A stretch of DNA of 64,000 nucleotides. It comes from Minwuia sp. GTDB taxonomy: Bacteria > Pseudomonadota > Alphaproteobacteria > Minwuiales > Minwuiaceae. Numbering within the stretch: position 1 is the first letter of the stretch; each line of letters opens with the position of its first letter. Under the pieces are notes generated by a model. It was not told where the DNA came from. It searched no databases and saw only the letters and a program-made list of their open reading frames with translations. Below, in pieces: positions 61,392 to 64,000 of the stretch. The stretch covers positions 1-64,000 of the forward strand of contig JARGPL010000001.1 of NCBI GenBank assembly GCA_029210175.1. The letters are read 5' to 3'. The translations under genes were made by a program, and so were the position numbers.

Positions 61392-62607
61392 CAGACGGCT
61401 GGGTCCGCGGCCGCTGGCGCTGCATCTGGCAACAGCGGGGGCGACATTGACCGGATCGATGGCGGGTCTGCCCCTTGCCCTGTCGGGCAGCCTGCCATGG
61501 CACCCTGATCTGGCCGACAAGGCGGCGGAACTGACCGCCAGGATGGGACAGGCCGATGTGCCATCCCTGAATGCGGCGGTTGCCGCGGAGGTCGGTCGCC
61601 GCATGCAGGCGACCCTGGCCGGTATCGAGGCCTATCAGACCCATTCCTGGAAGCGCGAAATGGTGGAGCCACCGACCATATGGCGTCAGGGGTCGGTGCG
61701 GCTGCTGGACTATGGCATCCCCGGGCAGGATACGGGACATGTCGTGATGTTCGTCCCGTCTCAGATAAACCGGGCCTGGGTTCTGGATCTGATGAGTGAT
61801 TCCAGCCTGTTGCGCTGGTTGGCGGCGGAGGCCGGTATCCGGCCATTGCTGATTGACTGGGGGGACGCGGGTCACGTGGAACGGCGCTATGACGTCGCCG
61901 CGTTCCTGACAGGCCCCCTTTCGGCTGCACTTGATCACGCGGCAGCACTGGCGCAGCGTCCGTCGGTTCCGGTCGTGGGCTATTGCATGGGGGGTACGCT
62001 TTCGGTTGCCCTCAGCCTGCTGCGCCCGGATGCGGTTTCGGCGCTGGGACTGCTGGCCGCCCCCTGGGACTTCCATGCCGATCTCAGCCCGCAGGCGGAA
62101 TCCTTCGCGGCGTCCCTGCCCATGTGGCAGCCGGTGCTGGAAGCCTTCGGCGAGATGCCGGTGGATCTTATCCAGGCCTTCTTCGCGGCCCTGGACCCCA
62201 ACCTGGCCCAGCGGAAGTTTGCCCGTTTTGCGGCGATGGACCCCGACAGTGACCGTGCCCACCAGTTCGTCGCGCTGGAGGACTGGCTGAATGCTGGTCC
62301 GGCCCTGCCCCCCAGGGTGGCGCATGACTGCCTGGTGGGCTGGTACAATGAAAACCGGCCCGGCAAGGGCACCTGGCGGATCGGCAGTACAGCGATACAC
62401 CCGGCAGACCTGAAGATCCCGGTATTCGCGGCCATTCCGGCGCAGGACAGGATCGTGCCACCGGCATCCGCTCGCGGTGCCATTCGCGATGTTCCGGGCG
62501 CGACGGTCATCGAACCTGCTGCCGGGCACATCGGCATGGTCGTTGGGTCCCGCGCGAGGCGCACGCTCTGGCAGCGGCTGGGCGACTGGCTGCGGACGGT
62601 GAGCTGA
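61324..62607 (+). CDS. PhaC-like alpha/beta hydrolase (short PHA synthase homologue)
   Basis: A 427-residue protein with the PHA synthase pattern: FVPSQINRAWVLDL, LLIDWGDAG, nucleophile Cys221 in GYCMGGT, Asp in IPAQDRIVP and His in GHIGMVVG. PHA synthases polymerise hydroxyacyl-CoA. Class I enzymes are about 560-600 residues; this one lacks most of the N-terminal domain and is closer to class III length. Its N-terminus is uncertain: ATG 61324 overlaps the small gene, and GTG 61345 or later starts are possible. It lies between phaR and phaA, supporting a role in PHA metabolism. Confidence 0.82.
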   Translation: MTGPQTRVAQKPPTTPSATARPDRRLGPRPLALHLATAGATLTGSMAGLPLALSGSLPWHPDLADKAAELTARMGQADVPSLNAAVAAEVGRRMQATLAGIEAYQTHSWKREMVEPPTIWRQGSVRLLDYGIPGQDTGHVVMFVPSQINRAWVLDLMSDSSLLRWLAAEAGIRPLLIDWGDAGHVERRYDVAAFLTGPLSAALDHAAALAQRPSVPVVGYCMGGTLSVALSLLRPDAVSALGLLAAPWDFHADLSPQAESFAASLPMWQPVLEAFGEMPVDLIQAFFAALDPNLAQRKFARFAAMDPDSDRAHQFVALEDWLNAGPALPPRVAHDCLVGWYNENRPGKGTWRIGSTAIHPADLKIPVFAAIPAQDRIVPPASARGAIRDVPGATVIEPAAGHIGMVVGSRARRTLWQRLGDWLRTVS

Positions 62608-62724
62608 TGCCGGGACCGGAAACCCTGCTGCGGCGCAGCATCGGAGTGTGTACACTTGTCGCGACATACCGACACATTATGCCGTCGACAATTGCCGGAA
62701 CCATGGGAAACCGGCATTCTTTTC

Positions 62725-62754
62725 GCAATGCAGCAATTAATGTTGCAATGCAGC
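62725..62754. promoter_or_regulatory. Direct pair of GCAATGCAGC motifs upstream of phaA (probable PhaR operator)
   Basis: Exact copies at 62725-62734 and 62745-62754, 20 bases apart (about two helical turns), placed 50-80 bases before phaA. Identical to the motif pair upstream of phaR. Confidence 0.65.
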
Positions 62755-62803
62755 AAATCGCGCATGACGCGCTGTGAGAGAAACCATCGAGGAGGGATTC
62801 CGA

Positions 62804-63979
62804 ATGTCCGATATCGTTATTGCATCCGCCGCCCGCACGCCTGTGGGCTCATTCAACGGGGCCTTCGCTTCCGTCCCCGCGCATGATCTCGGCACGGTCG
62901 CCATCAAGGGCGCGCTGGAGCGGGCCGGTGTCGATGCAGCGGACGTTTCCGAAGTCATCATGGGCCAGATCCTGACCGCAGGTCAGGGCCAGAACCCGGC
63001 CCGGCAGGCCGCGATCAACGCCGGTGTGCCGCAGGAGAGCCCGGCCTGGGGCGTGAACATGCTCTGCGGCTCCGGTCTGCGCACCGTGGCTCTGGGTTTC
63101 CAGGCCATTCGCAATGGTGACAGCACCATCGTCGTCTCCGGTGGCCAGGAAAGCATGTCCATGGCCCCGCACGCGCAGCACCTGCGCGCCGGTGCCCGGA
63201 TGGGTGACATGTCATTCATCGACACGATGATCCGCGACGGTCTTTGGGATGCCTTCAACGGCTATCACATGGGCAACACCGCAGAAAACGTGGCCCAGCA
63301 GTGGCAGATCACCCGCGAGCAGCAGGACACGTTCGCGCTGGCATCGCAGAACAAGGCAGAGGCCGCGCAGAAGGCTGGCAAGTTCAAGGACGAGATCGTT
63401 CCGGTCACCATCAAGACCCGCAAGGGCGAGACCGTGGTGACGGATGACGAATATATCCGGCACGGCGCGACCATGGACAGCATGACCAAGCTGCGCCCGG
63501 CGTTCTCCAAGGACGGCTCGGTCACGGCTGGCAACGCATCGGGCATCAATGATGGTGCCGGTGCCGTTGTGCTGATGACCGGTGAAGAGGCGCGCAAGCG
63601 GGGCATCACGCCTCTGGGCCGCATCGTTTCCTGGGCCCAGGCTGGTGTCGACCCCGCCATCATGGGTATTGGCCCGGTTCCCGCGTCCCGCAAGGCGCTG
63701 GAGAAGGCTGGCTGGACCGTTGATGACCTCGACCTGATCGAAGCCAACGAGGCGTTTGCCGCACAGGCCTGCGCCGTGGGCAAGGATCTGGGCTTCGACC
63801 CGGAGAAGCTGAACGTCAATGGCGGCGCGATTGCCATCGGCCATCCGATCGGCGCATCCGGCGCGCGCGTCCTGAACACCCTGCTGTTCGAGATGCAGAA
63901 GCGGGACGCCAAGAAGGGTCTCGCGACACTCTGCATCGGTGGCGGCATGGGTATCGCCATGTGCATCGAACGCGACTGA
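62804..63979 (+). CDS. phaA: Acetyl-CoA acetyltransferase
   Basis: A 391-residue biosynthetic thiolase that joins two acetyl-CoA to acetoacetyl-CoA, the first PHB precursor step. The acylated Cys is Cys88 in NMLCGSGLR, the His is in [14 protein letters not shown] and the second Cys in [13 protein letters not shown] 62804 follows GAGGAGGGA. A phaB-type reductase would be expected to follow beyond the window. Its control region holds two GCAATGCAGC sites. Confidence 0.95.
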   Translation: MSDIVIASAARTPVGSFNGAFASVPAHDLGTVAIKGALERAGVDAADVSEVIMGQILTAGQGQNPARQAAINAGVPQESPAWGVNMLCGSGLRTVALGFQAIRNGDSTIVVSGGQESMSMAPHAQHLRAGARMGDMSFIDTMIRDGLWDAFNGYHMGNTAENVAQQWQITREQQDTFALASQNKAEAAQKAGKFKDEIVPVTIKTRKGETVVTDDEYIRHGATMDSMTKLRPAFSKDGSVTAGNASGINDGAGAVVLMTGEEARKRGITPLGRIVSWAQAGVDPAIMGIGPVPASRKALEKAGWTVDDLDLIEANEAFAAQACAVGKDLGFDPEKLNVNGGAIAIGHPIGASGARVLNTLLFEMQKRDAKKGLATLCIGGGMGIAMCIERD

Positions 63980-64000
63980 TCAACGGTTGCAGGCCGCGCC

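Overview
The window is a stretch of a GC-rich alphaproteobacterial chromosome. The gene set (CarD, PhaR with a thiolase and an intracellular PHA depolymerase, cysteine-free L33, ZapE, DUF2333, BetB, ChoX) points to a free-living, probably marine or soil, member of the Rhodospirillales or a near relative; this is inferred from gene content only. No rRNA, tRNA, insertion sequence, phage gene or CRISPR array was seen. The first 22 bases are a pure C run, which may be a contig edge.

Bases 161-9425 hold the most striking locus: six plus-strand genes that together look like an electron-transfer chain crossing the whole envelope. In order they encode a cytoplasmic protein fusing cyclic-nucleotide-binding domains to a 16-cysteine ferredoxin, a five-helix membrane protein with two H-x13-H helices (a diheme cytochrome b pattern), a membrane-anchored decaheme cytochrome c with a cysteine-rich cytoplasmic head, an exported pentaheme cytochrome of the c554 type, an outer-membrane beta-barrel, and a membrane-anchored FAD/NAD(P)/[2Fe-2S] reductase. 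The first four genes overlap or nearly touch, and stable hairpins separate the last two. I cannot match the set to a named system, so it is my main candidate for something undescribed.

Bases 9540-15449 carry an Fe-S type uracil-DNA glycosylase-like gene, a SnoaL-like protein, a lipoprotein hydrolase, a Baeyer-Villiger-type monooxygenase, rpmB, and a GST/dienelactone-hydrolase pair. Bases 15666-20887 carry phaZ, a degenerate GlpD-like gene, an oxalyl-CoA-synthetase-like ligase whose Shine-Dalgarno lies in a hairpin, and a polynucleotide kinase-phosphatase that lacks the ligase domain. Bases 20898-21835 are decaying: a TetR gene with an amber stop beside a 5'-truncated crotonase. An intact enoyl-CoA hydratase and acyl-CoA dehydrogenase follow.

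Bases 24211-31781 are housekeeping (rpiB, glyA, nrdR, carD, fdxA, terB-like, lspA) plus a pirin gene broken at a 7-base homopolymer. Bases 31826-47044 contain a quinone oxidoreductase, an amino-acid ABC importer without its ATPase, a 2OG oxygenase/EamA pair, betB, a large SBBP-repeat protein with flagellin-like ends, a stress protein, DUF2333, trpS, a Panacea-like protein, choX and an SDR. Bases 47457-59529 hold zapE-pqqB, a thioesterase, a glyoxalase-II-like hydrolase, rpmG, ggt, an N-terminal-nucleophile peptidase with an MFS carrier, a lipoprotein protease, a glutamine amidotransferase, an FkbM methyltransferase and a beta-lactamase-fold hydrolase.

The right end (60363-63979) is a polyhydroxyalkanoate locus: phaR, a small gene overlapping a PhaC-like hydrolase, and phaA. 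Four exact copies of GCAATGCAGC sit upstream of phaR and phaA and are probably PhaR operators. Several repeat families also occur: perfect GC-rich palindromes, a 30-bp element abutting two stop codons, and a mosaic of small REP-like hairpins.
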